From NCBI RefSeq assembly GCF_022581195.2, contig NC_061454.1, positions 6,944,001 through 7,008,000 on the forward strand: a stretch of 64,000 nt of DNA, written 5' to 3'. Numbering within the stretch: the stretch's first letter is position 1; every line of letters begins with the position of its first letter. Below are positions 32,349 to 45,279 of this stretch, piece by piece. The notes beneath the pieces were generated by a model that was not told the DNA's origin, made no database searches, and saw nothing but the letters and a program-made list of their open reading frames with translations. Source of the DNA: Helicoverpa zea (lineage: Eukaryota > Arthropoda > Insecta > Lepidoptera > Noctuidae). The translations under genes were made by a program, and so were the position numbers.

Positions 32349-34030
32349 TTTTCTAGAACAAATTTAGGTTTATTAAAATGTCGATTATGTTAAATAAACG
32401 TGAACCTATTCCAGCACAAGAATTTTCGGTTTAAATGGATTAACAGAAATCGGCGAATAACTAAACTAACTAAAAACTTTAGTAAAATATAACAATATCT
32501 ATAAATTTCGTAACAAAATAAACATGTATCTATTGTTCAGCAGTATAAAATCACCCTTACTTCCTTTTTGTTAACTCATTTTTGTTACGTCACACAAAAA
32601 TGTAACAAATTGTTACGAAAAGGAATATAAAACACGTGTTGAATATAACCTCAAACGAATCAAAATCAAATAAAACTCCTTAGCCAAAATTGTGATTTAC
32701 TTTTCAATAGGGTGAGGATAATTCAATATTTAAATTATCTAATAGTTATTAAACAACTTACCGGGTTATAAATTGACCACCAGACAAAAGGAACTCAATA
32801 ATGTTTAAATAATTTACCAGTCTTAGACACACAGCACTCCCGAGAATGCACGATGCAAAATGGCCGACTGTCACTAGATTGAGCTACGTGATTGGCTGTT
32901 CACAATAAACGCCTTTTCTAATGCCTTTTCTATTTTTAAGAACTACCAAATATTGATATTACAAAATGGAATAACAAAAATGACATAAATCGTGGACGAA
33001 GATTTGATATTAAGTTATTTATATATTTCTTTATTAATTTTAATAATAAATACAGGATCTACAAAAATAAATAATACTGAAGATCATTTTCAGTTTCAAT
33101 TATTGAGATTATGAGTACACAAAAAACTGAAGGCTTTTTTGTGACGCACAGGTCTTCGAGGACATTATTTTTTATATGGTAGATTTTTTCTACATCTCAA
33201 AACAAAAAGGTGTATTTTATAAACTATACACCATAATATGCTACGAATTTCATTTTATTCATCCACAATTGTGTATGTCTACATATCATAGCTTGTTTTA
33301 TATTATTTCTGCACAATTTTGATAGAACCTACCATGGACATTTCTGGATGTTAGAATGTACAATTATTTTTGATATTACCCCATGATATCTTAAGTCCCG
33401 CATCGATCCAAAGCTATAGGCTAGCCTCGCCGGTGTGGAGTAGGCGTATCGAGATAGCCACATTAAAGAAAATGCGCCAATTACCTACACTACTTCGCAG
33501 GTACAGAAATAATTAAAATGAAGATAGTGATCTTAGAATCAATGTATCTTTGGAATCTCTTTGATATTTTTGATAAAACTTGCCAACTTGCCACTTTAAT
33601 CTCGAATATCTTTGGAAGCGCATCCTGGATCGATGGGGACATCTGTTATTTTATTCATAATGGTGAACACAAGTTCTCCACCATAAATTCAGTTGTGTGC
33701 GAATTTGTGTTATTTTTCAGCACCATTGTTATGTTTAAATTGATTGAGCTAGATGACAGTCAAACAACTGTATTCCATTTGATTAGGTCCTTAACTAAAG
33801 ATTTGAATACGAATTTTTATTTAAAAACTTACTTTACTGTAAATGCTTCGACTTTTTTAAAAATAATAAAATGGTTTTGTGATGTTTATTGGTTTGAGGT
33901 ATATTATTACTGCAGTCGATAAGATCGTCGTGCCTTATGCCGAATGTTAACTTAAGTAAAACATCAAAAAGTACTTTATGTTAGGATTTCCCACAGTCAG
34001 TTGAAGCATTCACTTTAAAAAAAGAAAAAA
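32349..34030. other. Intergenic DNA, nothing firmly recognised
   Basis: AT-rich. A 134-codon plus-strand frame at 33518-33922 is hydrophobic, Phe/Ile-rich and lacks any known motif; I do not call it. No repeat boundaries seen. Confidence 0.45.
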
Positions 34031-34855
34031 AATGGCCAAGAGCGTGTAGGGCCACGCTCTTGGCCATTGGGTTCCGTAGTTGCCCAAGTGTAGACCATAC
34101 TCAGAAAATATCTTAACAGTTTGAAGTAGCACAAGTTACAGCGACATCTCTCGGAATTTCCCGAATGGTTACTAACTTTTCAAAATTAGATTGATTTAAC
34201 GTTGGGTTTTCGGTGGTAATTTTAATCATTATTTTTTTATTTTTTGTTCAATTTTTCAAAAACTGTTCAATCAATCGATTTCAAAATTTTGTTTATTTTT
34301 CATATTTTTTAAACGTAGGTATGGTTCATAAGTTAGGGGATATATAGGGAAACCTACTTTCTTTACAACTTTCGGAGCGACTATTTCCGAAAATATTAAT
34401 AGGTTATCAAAAAACTATTTTAGTAAATCCTTATTCATTTTAAAATAACTATCCAACGATATATCACACATTACTGACAGCCTGCTGCGGTACCGAAGCA
34501 GTGCGTTAGACGTATAGCGTACAGACGATACTCTTTCTTCATACAAAACGCACAGTGCGGCGTCGGTACGACGAACGCTCGACAACGGGACGGCAACGCC
34601 GTAAGCGTCACGTGGTGTCGTTTTTCGTCGGAGTCCATGGCATGGCATGATGTCATATTACGGGAATAAAAACGCACGGCAGTACCTAAAATACGCTTTC
34701 AATTTAGGCGTTTGGTGCCGGACTGCTACCGTACGGCGTCCGTCAGCAAGACGTTACCGGCCGCACGTTAAGCGTGCGTCAGCGGTCCGACACGAAACGC
34801 ATAAATTCAAAGCGCCCTAAGGGTTACTTTACAGTTTACTACGGAACCCTAGTAA
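34031..34855. repeat. GGGTTCCGTAG-type repeat, composite
   Basis: Starts with a hairpin, atggccaagagcgtgt / acgctcttggccat (34031-34067), followed by gggttccgtagt. The inverted partner actacggaaccct lies at 34838-34850. A GC-rich block at 34485-34815 (cggtaccgaagcagtgcgtt ... gcgtcagcggtccgacacga) looks like a further insert whose ends I cannot fix. Confidence 0.5.
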
Positions 34856-35430
34856 AATACGACCAAAAGTCAATTAGAATACAGTAATAACAATAATGTC
34901 TCAATCAATTGAATCAGTAGATACCTACTAGTTTATTGGATTAATGTGTATTTTATTTTTGTAAATGTTCCTATCATTATTACCTATGGAATCACCTTCA
35001 AGGTTTTCATACTCGTGTGCTTTTAGTTAAATCCCTACTCAAATGGAGTATACTAGTTTGTTCAACATTCGGACGCTGAACTAAAAGGCGCCGCCAAATA
35101 CTTAATTAAATTCAATAACGTATTTATGTTAGATTTATTACCTAATGCTAATGCTCTAAGCATCTCAACGACTCAAATAAGTATAAAACTAAACAAGTGA
35201 CTAAATGGTGTGGTTCAATCAAAGGGCTAGTTGTTTGATTGAACCGCTATTTCAACCAGTTGGCTGCCACATAGCAGATAAGACAAGGGATGTATAATAT
35301 AAGCATGGTACCTATTTATGCATATATCCTACCATGTACCTATGGTGGCCCAAAGAGAAATGCATTTTTGGAACTATCTTGACGCTGAGTGTGTAAAGAC
35401 TCATCATGACTCATATGGCAACACAAATAC
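34856..35430. other. Intergenic DNA, nothing recognised
   Basis: AT-rich. A local inverted repeat (gtggttcaatcaaagggcta / tagttgtttgattgaaccgc) near 35210-35250 is the only structure seen. Confidence 0.5.
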
Positions 35431-35661
35431 TATAGTTCGGCCATTCAGAGAATGCGTTCCTGACACGTCGCGATTGAACTGACTGAATTATAACATTCAT
35501 TGATTATTGATATAATAATGTTGTTTTAATGCTCCTCAATTGTTAAAACGGTAAACAACCAGCAAAAATATTTTTATCGTAACTGCAACGCCATTGCAAA
35601 GTTACGTCGTCAGTTCAATCGCGACGTGTCAGGAACGCATTCTCTGAATGGCCGAACTATA
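35431..35661. mobile_element. MITE, 231 bp (tatagttcggccattc ends)
   Basis: Inverted ends of about 50 bp: tatagttcggccattcagag ... ctctgaatggccgaactata. A second copy, truncated and reversed, lies at 63217-63393. The ends read TATA on both sides, so the exact TSD (TA or TATA) is ambiguous. Confidence 0.85.
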
Positions 35662-36409
35662 GCTGTTTGATTTGCATTGTTTGGAAATGTAGAAAAGTAC
35701 ATTTGTATCGGGGTCACCCAGTGTCCCACTGTCATGTTTGTATTTGTGGCTGTACTAAAAAAATATTTGATAATTGCTTAATGACTGAAACTTGACATGC
35801 TTATAATTATAAGTTGTAATTGAATGGAACATTCCGAGATTGAACGTTTTAAGAAAATAATATATTAATGGGCCGCGGACCGTGGGTAGGTACTATCGAC
35901 TAATGACATGTACAACCCATTTTGTGGCAAAATCGTTTAATTTTGCCAAAACAATAGACTCCTTTACAGTGAATACTGAATTTAGACCTTATTGCATTAG
36001 ACTGTCTCGAAAAAAAATTGAATGATGGGTCCATGTACTAGTAGTATAGTACCTACGTATGATGAATACTTAAATGTATTGTATCTTACGATTAAGGAAT
36101 TCTAAATGTATTGAAATTAATTATTTGCAAAAATACTAGTGCAGCGTTTTTCAAATAATTAGAAATGCAAACGTATAATAAAAATGAAGCATTCTTGGTA
36201 CCTAATCGGGCAAAAATGTTATCTTCTATAAGTATGGGTTTCGAAGATGATTTATCACTTAGCAGACATCAAATCGGGTGTGTCAAACCTAATTACCTAC
36301 ATTAAATCAGCAAAGTAGGACATAGCAGCATCTAACAATAAGAACCTACAGGAGAATGAAATAACTCTTTTATTGTTTAGTTATTCTGATGGAATATTAT
36401 TATTAGTTA

Positions 36410-36650
36410 CCGTGTATAAATTTTGTCTCCTAGGTTGACCCAAGTGTCTTCAGAAACGTCATAAACCGTGACAGTACCTATTCCGTAATTTTTACACAAG
36501 CCGATTTTCTGCGCGACGGCGCCGGCACTCGGATCCCACGGCGGTGTCGCGCGGTACAGGTACGAGCAGCAACAAGCCGTTGACAACTGCCAGTCAAAAC
36601 CGTCTTTCGCCTTTATAATTTTGGATTTAGAACACGGTATGTCGGCTCTA
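36410..36650 (-). CDS. Candidate orphan exon or protein fragment, Cys-rich, GC-rich island
   Basis: The minus strand has an open stretch of about 80 codons without ATG, in an otherwise AT-rich area. It reads ...SKIIKAKDGFDWQLSTACCC, then SYLYRATPPWDPSAGAVAQK, then GLCKNYGIGTVTVYDVSEDT, and ends at a stop that overlaps a possible donor (cggtaact). The amino-acid composition and local GC rise look like coding DNA. I do not recognise the family. It may be one exon of a larger gene or cargo of a mobile element. Confidence 0.25.
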
Positions 36651-37129
36651 CTTTGCTAAACATGAGTAGTTTCAATCGATTCGAGTTATTGGTCCATACT
36701 GATACATTTTCGGGTTATTGGTCCATACTCTTTGGCGCTATGTTAGTCTTAAATGTAATATTTCGCGCACATTTTTATTTTGTTGACTTTGTTAGAAAAA
36801 TGCATTAGGTATGTTTGTATTAATCGTAATGTGAATAGGTTTGACACACTTTGTATAATTTACCATAAAATGGATCTTGGGTGGTAATAGTAAGTAATAA
36901 AGTCACAATCTTTGATTATTTTTCTTTAAAAATATTTAAGTTTTTTTTTTTTTGCTTAAATGACGGCATTTATACACGAAGACTGCATGTAGATTGAACA
37001 TTCGATCAAAAGAAGATCCTCTTCCTCCAAAAGCTACTCAATCTTCGATTCAATCGTTCTCTGCCTTCGGTAAACTTCAATCATTTCCATAGACTGATTT
37101 TACACCCGTCAGAGAAGAGGACGAGACGA

Positions 37130-37530
37130 CTATTGATCGAGTGTCCAATCGAAGTGAGCACGGGCAAACTGAAGCCGTGTTCGTCGATGCCTGAGAATTA
37201 ACTTTGGATCATTAGAGGTTTTAAAGGAATGCAATAATCGGCTTTCTGGAAGTCTTCGTCGTATAGTATACTCATTCACAGCTACACTGTGAACATGACG
37301 CAGTTGCTGTTGAACCTCAACACCAGTCAAATGTCGATTTATTAAACATGTAGGTAGACACCATAAATCAATCAATTCGTTCTGAAGTAGTCTTATTTCT
37401 TCCCGAAACTGATTGTCTGTTGAAGTCCCCAGTCTCTTAGAATCTTCGGTACACTCGTCTTACTTAGGTGAAGACGTCTAGCCACAACGCGCTGACTCAA
37501 TCCAGCCTAGATGAGAGCTACAACTTGAGC
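37130..37530 (-). pseudogene. Tc1-like transposase remnant
   Basis: Minus-strand pieces read AQVVALI, GLSQRVVARRLHLSKTSV (first helix-turn-helix), then VNEYTIRRRLPESRL and HRRTRLQFARAHFDWTLDQ, the usual Tc1 order before the DDE core. Frames are broken between them and the catalytic part is absent. Confidence 0.75.
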
Positions 37531-37835
37531 GCACGCAGACTGAGTACCTAGTATGTTTTTTACATCAGAATAAGAATATTTAAACCTAAGGTACCTAAAT
37601 GGTCACTAAATCAATACAATTAATGAATGAACAATAAATTGGTTGGTTAGCTTTTAACAAACTGCAATGTGACTCAGATTGTGTAATTAATAATCAGAAA
37701 TAAGGGTGTTCGAATAAACTAGTCAATATCATCCACAATATCCCGTTTATTGAAGTGTAGCTTATGTACAAATAAAGTTTCTGAAACAAACCTTCAATTA
37801 TTAACATTAGTTTTTTTTTGTCGCACCTTAATTTT

Positions 37836-38127
37836 TAGGGTTCCGTACCCAAAGGGTAAAACGGGACCCTATTGTTTTCGTTCCTTTGTCCATCAGTCCG
37901 TCCGTCTGTCACCAGGATGTATCTCATGAACCGTGATAGAGAGTTGAAATTTTCACAGATGATGTACATATTTCTGTTGCCACTATAACAATAAATAAGT
38001 ACTGAGAACTAGAATAACATAAATATTTTGGGGGCTCCCATACAACAAACATGATTGTTTTGTCCGTTTTATAAATAATGGTACGGAACCCTTCGTGCGC
38101 GCGTCCGACTCGCACTTGGCCGGTTTT
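37836..38127. repeat. Lepidopteran GGGTTCCGTACC ... ACTTGGCCGG repeat
   Basis: Begins agggttccgtacccaaaggg and ends gcacttggccggttttt. Includes tccgtccgtctgtcaccagg and atctcatgaaccgtgataga, also found degraded at 51465-51590. A common moth repeat type; no protein. Confidence 0.7.
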
Positions 38128-38204
38128 TATACATTGTGTTCTGAAGGATAGCGTGCGGGCTGGTCGATTATTTTGCACGCAAGTCTATTTTGATCAGTTC
38201 TATC

Positions 38205-38329
38205 AATATTATGTTTACAGGATAGCGTAAAAAATAAAAATGAATTGTTGTTCGTTAGTCTGATTAAAACTCGAGAACGGCTGGGCCGATTGAGCCGATT
38301 TTGGTTTTAAAATGTTTGTAGAGGTCCAG
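38205..38329. repeat. RTE-type tail fragment
   Basis: Carries aactcgagaacggctgggcc and gattttggttttaaaatgtt, similar in type to the tails at 26791 and 42455. Confidence 0.5.
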
Positions 38330-39107
38330 GGTCCCGATTCTCTTAATTTTACTTAAGCGACATACGATTCACGTTCGACTCGATTCGACTGAGATCCAAT
38401 CCCGACTCGATTACGATTGAAGCATGTGTGGTATTCCGCTATTTTTTCTTTGAAATAAACGTTTTTATCCTTTTCTGTCAATCAATAATGAATCATTTTG
38501 TCTGCAAATGATTGACGATTGCAATATAATTGTAGAGCAAACTAACGTATAGACCAAAATAGCAGACTAATCGCAAACCAATCGTATGTCGTTGGGATAC
38601 GATTGGTCTTAGGGTGCGTCCACATCTGGCGAATGCGCCGCGAATGCGCAGCACGCGAGCCGATCGCGAGCTGCGCGCGTGCAGTCACTGCAATAGTTCG
38701 GTGCGCCTCTTTAGCGCAACTCACGCAAGGCTCGTATAGAGCGCGCGAGCGGCGCGCGATCTGCGCGCAATCAGTTCTCGCCCTTACAGTTCCGTATATT
38801 GGCTCAGTGCTATCGAAGATGGCAGACGTCGCGCGCCGCCTGCGCGCCGCTTGCGTGCGGCGCTTAGGTCGCGCGCGAGCTGCGCGCGTGCGGCGCAGAA
38901 GCGGCGCACGAACAAGAATGCACGCGCGCAGCTCGCGGACAGCTCGCGATCGGCTCGCGTGCTGCGCATTCGCGGCGCATTCGCCAGATGTGGACGCACC
39001 CTTATATTAGTAGCAGAATGCCCGATATGGTTAAAACTGCTATTGCGATCATATTGCGATTCGATTTCTATTCGTTTTGACATTATTAACTTAGGAGAAT
39101 CGGGCCC
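38330..39107. mobile_element. GGGCCCGATTCT-family MITE, copy 2 (holds a nested element)
   Basis: Ends ggtcccgattctcttaattt and gttttgacattattaacttaggagaatcgggccc (split here only by the nested insert at 38612-39001). Flanked by CAG on the left and CTG on the right. Confidence 0.82.
38612..39001. mobile_element. GC-rich MITE with TTA TSD (PIF/Harbinger-like), nested
   Basis: Inverted ends gggtgcgtccacatctggcg and cgccagatgtggacgcaccc extend about 70-80 bp inward. TTA lies on both sides (38609-38611 and 39002-39004), and removing 390 bp restores the MITE sequence ggtcttatattag, the same length as in other copies (ggtcttttattag). The 3-bp TTA duplication fits PIF/Harbinger. Arg/Ala-rich open frames inside are by-products of GC-rich repeats. 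Confidence 0.85.
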
Positions 39108-39886
39108 CTGCACGGCGGCAGCAGCGGCGGGCGGTGGGCGTAATGAAGTCCTCAAAATGTGCTAAAAATGATGATATTATAGAAACACTATATCCCTTCT
39201 TTTAAAACAAGACATTTATTACTATGCGACAAGGAGGGCATCCGTATAAAAATCGGTAAGTATTTAAATTCCGTGAGTGAAGATTCAGTGTTGTTGAAAG
39301 ATGTAAAATTTTGTTTGTTTTGACCTTGTAGGAATCTCTGGATGTAGTCAATCGATTTAGTAAATTAGTTTATTAATAGAAAGTTTCATCTTCATCTTGG
39401 TACGGAATGGAACAGGAAGCGGATGAAACCGTGGGAAGCAGCTATGATCTATATTTCTATCAGCTTTGAGTCTGGCAAACGTGTCATTTGTAAATCTACT
39501 CAAATTTTACTGATTGTATTTTTGGCATCAGTACCAATTACTAAACAAATGATGTACCTATTTAATGGATTTTTGTTAATACATACTTACTACATATTAA
39601 AAAAAAACTCAATCAAACACCGTGTTTATGCGCACAAACGTTTTGACTTCACACGATGTAGAAATCGAACCTGAAAACTATTTCACCAACTATTCCGAGT
39701 GTTGAAAGTTAACGTTCTCGATACTGACATTAATATACAACTTACGTAGAATTTACTTTTCGAACTGTTTATTTAACACTTACAGCTGTCATCGACTTTT
39801 GGTCGCAGGTATTACAAATGCGGTCACAATCACGAGATAACCACTGGGCTGGCTGGGTAATACAAAACTTTAGACATTCGATGTTA
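39108..39886. other. Intergenic DNA between MITE and golgin 3' end
   Basis: Nothing recognised; a short plus-strand frame at 39423-39674 has no support. Confidence 0.45.
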
Positions 39887-39892
39887 TTTATT
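39887..39892 (-). promoter_or_regulatory. Probable golgin polyadenylation signal
   Basis: AATAAA on the minus strand about 115 nt after the golgin stop codon. Confidence 0.4.
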
Positions 39893-40007
39893 ATGTAAGT
39901 CTGTCATAGTTGCGCGTGTAGTGATTTAAATATATTGTATAATAGCTTAGGTAAATCTAGGTCATAATACATAATATTGCAACTGTTAATGCAGATAACA
40001 GAGTATT

Positions 40008-43000
40008 CTACACATCAATAAGCTTACCAGAGCAACAGTTACAGGGATAAAAATTTTTGAATTCTATATTTTTCTTATTGATATCTATTAATGAATTATT
40101 TTTAAGACTGTCTAATAATGACATAACATTTTCCATATCGATTCGCTTTGACTCATTTTCAAAATAAAATGATAATTCTTTATCTACTGCAAACCGAGAC
40201 AAAAGTCCACTCAGTTCTTCCAATTGATTCTTAAGTTTTCCACATTCTTCTTGGAAAATCTTTAACTGAGCACTTCTTTCTTCATCTCGTCTTTTGAGCA
40301 AACTCCGTTGCTGTTGGTATAGTGCCACATATTCACAAATTGTATCTGTTTCATTCTGAAGTTGTAAAATGATATGTTCCAGTCTGTGCTTCTCATCAGA
40401 TAAATCAGCAACTTCACCCATTATTTTTAAGAAACGTTCCTGAAGCTTTGTCATTGCATCTGCTCTCTGGAGAATATTGCGCTTATTTTCTTTAAAATCA
40501 TCAGTTAAAGGTTTGCTTTCTAATTCCGAAGTTTCAACAGACTCTTCTACGACGTCATTGTTTATTTCCGAATTAGGTTCAACATCTGTAACTGTACTAA
40601 TATCATTGCTTTCCAGATTAGTCAATTTTTCACACTGTTTTTCGATAGTTCTATAATTTGCTTGTAATCTTATCATTTCTTCATCCTTGGCCTTCAATTT
40701 AATTTGCATGTCTTTTGCCTTTTCTTCCACTTCAGATAATTTAATCGTAAGTTCCCGGTTTAAATATTTTTCAGCTGTTACCTTTTCTGTTAATTCCAGT
40801 TTGTCTTTACTCTGAAACGTTAGTATAAAATTTACTTTAAGATATAATTTCAAAAAGCTTGAAAAACACATTGTTACAAATGGTAGGGGCAGGGACATGA
40901 GATTAAATTTTGAGAAGGAAGAATCTACTGGATTGTCTTGGTTTTATGCAGCATTTTATTGTGATATCCTAATACAGGGACTGGGAATCTTTATCAAATC
41001 CTGGCAATCTCGTCAATGCCACTCTCATGGTCCACACGGGTGTGAGTGGGACGTGGCTGTCAACAGCGTTCTATAGCATTAACCTAAAAGGGAACGGAAA
41101 GTAGAACACAAAATGTTCACTCAGGACTGACAGTCCTGTCAGCATCACTGTTACGTTGTTGTCGGATAAAATGTTGTTAAGTAACACGGACTTTATTTAT
41201 GTGAGTGTTCGACACATTTTTCGGAGAATGTTCGTTTCGTAGATGTATGATCTAGAAACTGTACGAAACTTTCGCAGTTTCTAATGTAGACCAATCGCAA
41301 CTGCGACCAAGTTTTCTATTTAATACTCGCGAATTTACCTTAACATTTTAGCTTAGGTCATTGACCATCGGGAGTTACCAGAATCTTAACTAGCGACCCG
41401 CTCCGGCTTCGCATGGGATAAGGGTATTTCCTCACTATTTAATGTATGTTATTATACATTTAAACCTTCCTCTTTAATCACTCTACCTATTAAAAAAACA
41501 GCATGAAAATCGGTTGCGTAGTTTTGAAGATTTAAGCGTACTAAGGGACATAGGGACAGAAAAAGCGGTTTTGTTTTATCCTATGTAGTGATTATGGACT
41601 CAGGCGTTACTCTGTGGAAATCCATGACATAGAATGTTACGAAAAATATGTAGCGTTAATTCCGCGAGACAATAAATCGATGCTGGAGCGCCCGAACATC
41701 TCCTGAAGATGCGCAGTGGAAGGGTAAAACACGTGTCGAGTAGGTATAGGTTTGGTTGCTTGGCAACAGTCTCCTTTGCGCATGCATTTGTTTACTAGTT
41801 TGCTCTACAAGTTCCAGAACTGTTCAACCGATTTGAAAGATTATTTCGCTGTTGGAAAGCTACACTATTCCCGAGTAACATTAAACATAGGATATATTTT
41901 ATTCCCGTACGAGAAGAAGTTCCCCATGGAGGCGGGTGAATCCGCGGCAAAACAGCTAGTAAATTAATAAAAACAAATACCATTTTCACAAAAGCATCCT
42001 CCAAGTCCTGCATGTCTTGCTTTAATTTCTTGTTTTGTTCAGTAGCTCTTTGTGCAGCCACTTTGTCACTCGTCATATCAGCATTTAGTTTAGATATACT
42101 GATGTTGTCATGATGACATCCTTCTGCTTTAACGTCAGACAATTGTTGAATTTTAGCAACACTCTCAGTATATTGAGTTTGAAGTGTTTCATATTTGCTC
42201 CGTAATTCATTTAGGTCATCCTAGAACAAAAAAAATCAAATGATGTGAAAATATTAATAAAACATGAAAAGTAAATACGTAGTTCCACTACAATTCCACT
42301 ACCTTACCCCTAGAGACAGATTTGAAAGGTAATCATAGACTTGTTTGCAATGTATTGGCCAACAATAACTGTCAATGGTGTTCAGATTCAGTAAATTTTA
42401 TTGACATATGTTAGGTACACCACCTAGATTAGCAAGCATTGTTTTCTATACTAATATTATAAAGAGGAAAACTTTGTTTGTTTGGTTATAATGGATAAAC
42501 TCAAAAACTACTGGACCGATTTTAAATATTCTTTCACCATTAGAAAGCTATATTATCTGCGAATAACATAGGCTATATTTTATCCCGGTGCGGGCAGTAG
42601 CTCCCACGGGACGCGGGTGAAACGGCTATCAAGAATATAGAGAGAAGGAAACGTAAGAATATTGTTTTTTTTTTAAAGCTCTCTCAGTAAGTCGCGATTT
42701 CCCATATTATAAAAAGCTCGAATTGACCGTTTCTGAAGTATGAAAACAGAATCTACGTCAGCCGCTGCCCCCACAACAAAATTCCAAAAGAGATTAGACT
42801 GTGAAAGTAGGCGAAATGTACAAGCCATGCCGTTGCTACATCTGTAAGTTGCCTTATGTTTCGTAATTTTGAATCTATAGTTATGCCCAAGAAAACGGTT
42901 TCATTAATTAAACCTAAAGAGTAGCCAGGCAATCATCTACATGCACATGGCTAGATTATTTTCTATTAATTTTAAAAATAAGGGAAGTGTCATGTGCAAA

Positions 43001-45279
43001 TAGAATTACATCTGCCATGTCAGACATCATATACAGGTGATCATTTACATATGCGATAAACAAAAAATGGACCCAGTATTGAACCTTGAGGCACCGGAGG
43101 CAGGCCCATTTTAACTAATGACCCTGAAGATGTTGATCCGTTTATGTCAACTTTTTTCTGTCTGTCTGACAAATAGGATAAGACAATTTTGAGTGCTTAA
43201 CCACGAACTCCGTAAGGTTTAGTTTACAAATAAGAGTTTTGTGATCCACACAATCTAATGCCTTGGAAAGGTCATACCTAAGGTCGGACTCCAGGATATG
43301 AGTCACTAGACTGGCACCTGCGTCTCTGCATGCGTTCCCTTTGCCAAACACCAAACCAAACAGGTCTTCATGGAATATTATGTGATTGAAGTGTCTGGAC
43401 ATCTGATCTAGCACGATAAGTACAAAAATTTTACTTATCCCAGGAAGAACAGAGATCTTTCTATAATTTGAAGGGTTTTTCTTGCAACCTTTTACTGTGC
43501 TTCATGAGGTCAGGGAAAATACCACTATCAATGCAAAGGTTAAAAATGATAATATGGGGGCGATGCAGACTTAATGGAAATAAAGGCTTTCACAGAACCC
43601 GTTACCTCATACAGAGCAGTCACACTATGCAACTATATCTATAACAACTAAATCTTGTAATAAGTCTATTTACATTAACATTATTTGATATTTACCTGAG
43701 TTGTTTTTAAATTATCTTGCAATTGATTTATTGTACTAGTATTACAATCTATTTCATATGTCTTTTTATTTATGTTGTAATTTTGTATCCTTATTTCCAT
43801 ATCACTTATCTGTTCAATTAAACTGTTTTCTCTATTAGATAAACTTTCAACTTCTCTTGTAAGCTCCTCATTTTTTTTAATTACACACCTTAATTGCTCA
43901 TTCAGTTCAGAAACATATTGTTCATAATGTTGGTTAATCTGATCTCGTTCTTTTTGCAATAAACCCAACTGTTGCTCTAAATTGGCATTTTTTTGTATAA
44001 GGGCATCTACTTTCTCACTGTTATTGGTTTTTCCACTTGGGGTATTAGCAGTTGAGCCATTTGTCAACTGTTGTAGCTGCAGGAGTACAACATCATATTG
44101 GTTCTGTAGATTATAAAGTTGATTATGAAGGGAATCACTTTCTGCTTCTTTAGCATTTAAAACCGTTTTGGTAAATTCTATTTGTTCAGACAAATTATTA
44201 TTTTCTTCAGATAAAGTTAGCTTTACTGAATTAAGTTCATTGAGTTTCTCATCTTGTATCATAATTTTTTGCATAGCATTCAAATATTTGCCATTTAAAT
44301 TTTTATTTTCAATTTCTAGCTCATTGAGTTTTTGGTTGCATATTTTGTAATCATCAATTATTAAAGCATGCTTCTGCTCAAGTTGGTCCAATTTTGTTTG
44401 CAATTGATGTACTTGTAACTCTAAATTTCTTTTGTTAGAAATAAAGAACTCTGTTACATCAACATTATCTGTGGGAGCTGTTGAATTGTCATCTGGAAAG
44501 ATGGTATTTTTGCCAGTATTTATATTTTGTGATACTAAATGATTAGTTTTATTTTTATCAGTAATGTTGGAACTATCGTTGTCCAGTGCGTCTTGTATGC
44601 TTTGAGTAACTAATCCCTCATCAGGTTTAAATTCAGAACTTTCAATATTTAACATATCTCCTTTTCTAGAAATTGTATCATCTTTTTGTCCAGAAAACAA
44701 TTTCTTTTCTTGATGGTCTTTCAGCTGAAAAATGAAAACTAATCAGTAGGTATCCTTTTCCTAAATAATAAAAGTCATAAAACAGATGTTAAACAGCAAC
44801 TATTATTTGATATTCTGCTACAACTATACTATAAATATACTGCTTAACTACATTCAGGCAGCCTCTGATGTAACATAGGCATATCTTTTATAAAATATAA
44901 ATAAGCTCATATTACTTGTAGGTTAGCTGGAATGCATTTCCTTCGAAATAAGCTTCCCTTAAACCTTTTTTCTTGCTTATTGGGGTGCAAGTGCAATCTA
45001 TCTTTTAGCAAAGCATAATCTAAATACATAGTTTTTTCTAAACATTTAAATGGGTTTAAATTAAATGACAGGTCCGCAGTATATCATGGAACTCAATCGG
45101 AAAGTGTTCTTTTATTTTATAGATCTAGACTAAGACTAAGACGACCCTCTGACCGATCCTGGCTAGATATAAGTAGGTACCAGCGTTATAAACGACAGAA
45201 AAACTGATAAGGAAAATTAAATCACACAGTTCACCTTTTTCCGTGCTAACGCTAGCTTAGCTGCTCGATCTTCCATCAT
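40008..45279 (-). CDS. GM130: GM130/GOLGA2-type golgin, four exons, 705 aa
   Basis: Minus-strand exons 45279-45235, 44724-43696, 42220-41981 and 40811-40008 join in phase 0. The N-terminus MMEDRAAKLALARKK-LKDHQEKK matches the basic N-terminal tip of GM130, which binds the tether p115. Long coiled coils fill most of the protein (exon 2 throughout; exon 3 with KVAAQRATEQNKKLKQDM and DLEDAFVKM). The conserved golgin block LEHIILQLQNETDTICEY then VALYQQQRSLLKRR lies in exon 4. The C-terminus is FYPCNCCSGKLIDV with a terminal valine, suited to binding a GRASP-type PDZ domain. The protein tethers vesicles and organises cis-Golgi stacks. Two possible ATGs lie at 45279 and 45276. Length is shorter than the human protein. 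The introns hold retroposon debris but exons look intact. Confidence 0.9.
41385..41965. repeat. RTE-type retroposon tails in golgin intron 3
   Basis: Two fragments in the intron 40812-41980: actagcgacccgctccggct (about 41391) with cggttgcgtagttttgaaga, and a second with tgttcaaccgatttgaaaga and ggcgggtgaatccgcggcaa ending at about 41965, only about 15 bp from the exon 3 donor. No intact reading frame. Confidence 0.55.
42455..42635. repeat. RTE-type retroposon tail in golgin intron 2
   Basis: Contains actactggaccgattttaaa, tagaaagctatattatctgc and ggacgcgggtgaaacggcta, the usual order in these tails. Confidence 0.6.
42690..43640 (-). pseudogene. Decayed non-LTR reverse-transcriptase fragment in golgin intron 2
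   Basis: Minus-strand frames with stops read DLSKALDCVDHKTLICKLN, then PPVPQGSILGPFLFIAYVND, then FAHDTSLIF. This is the order of reverse-transcriptase motifs (palm D, G-x-PQG, the ADD box), with the ADD box altered. Typical of a dead jockey-like copy. Confidence 0.75.
44725..45234. other. Golgin intron 1, nothing recognised
   Basis: AT-rich, with normal minus-strand donor (gtgaac) and acceptor (tttttcag). Confidence 0.5.

Noticed and set aside
33518..33922. 134-codon hydrophobic frame
   Set aside because: No motif, no splice context, AT-driven composition; could not be supported as a gene.
34031..34067. microRNA-like hairpin (atggccaagagcgtgt ... acgctcttggccat)
   Set aside because: It belongs to a common repeat type, as at 2862 and 37836, and lacks a typical precursor length.
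38603..39165. Arg/Ala-rich frames on both strands
   Set aside because: They lie in the CpG-rich arms of a MITE.
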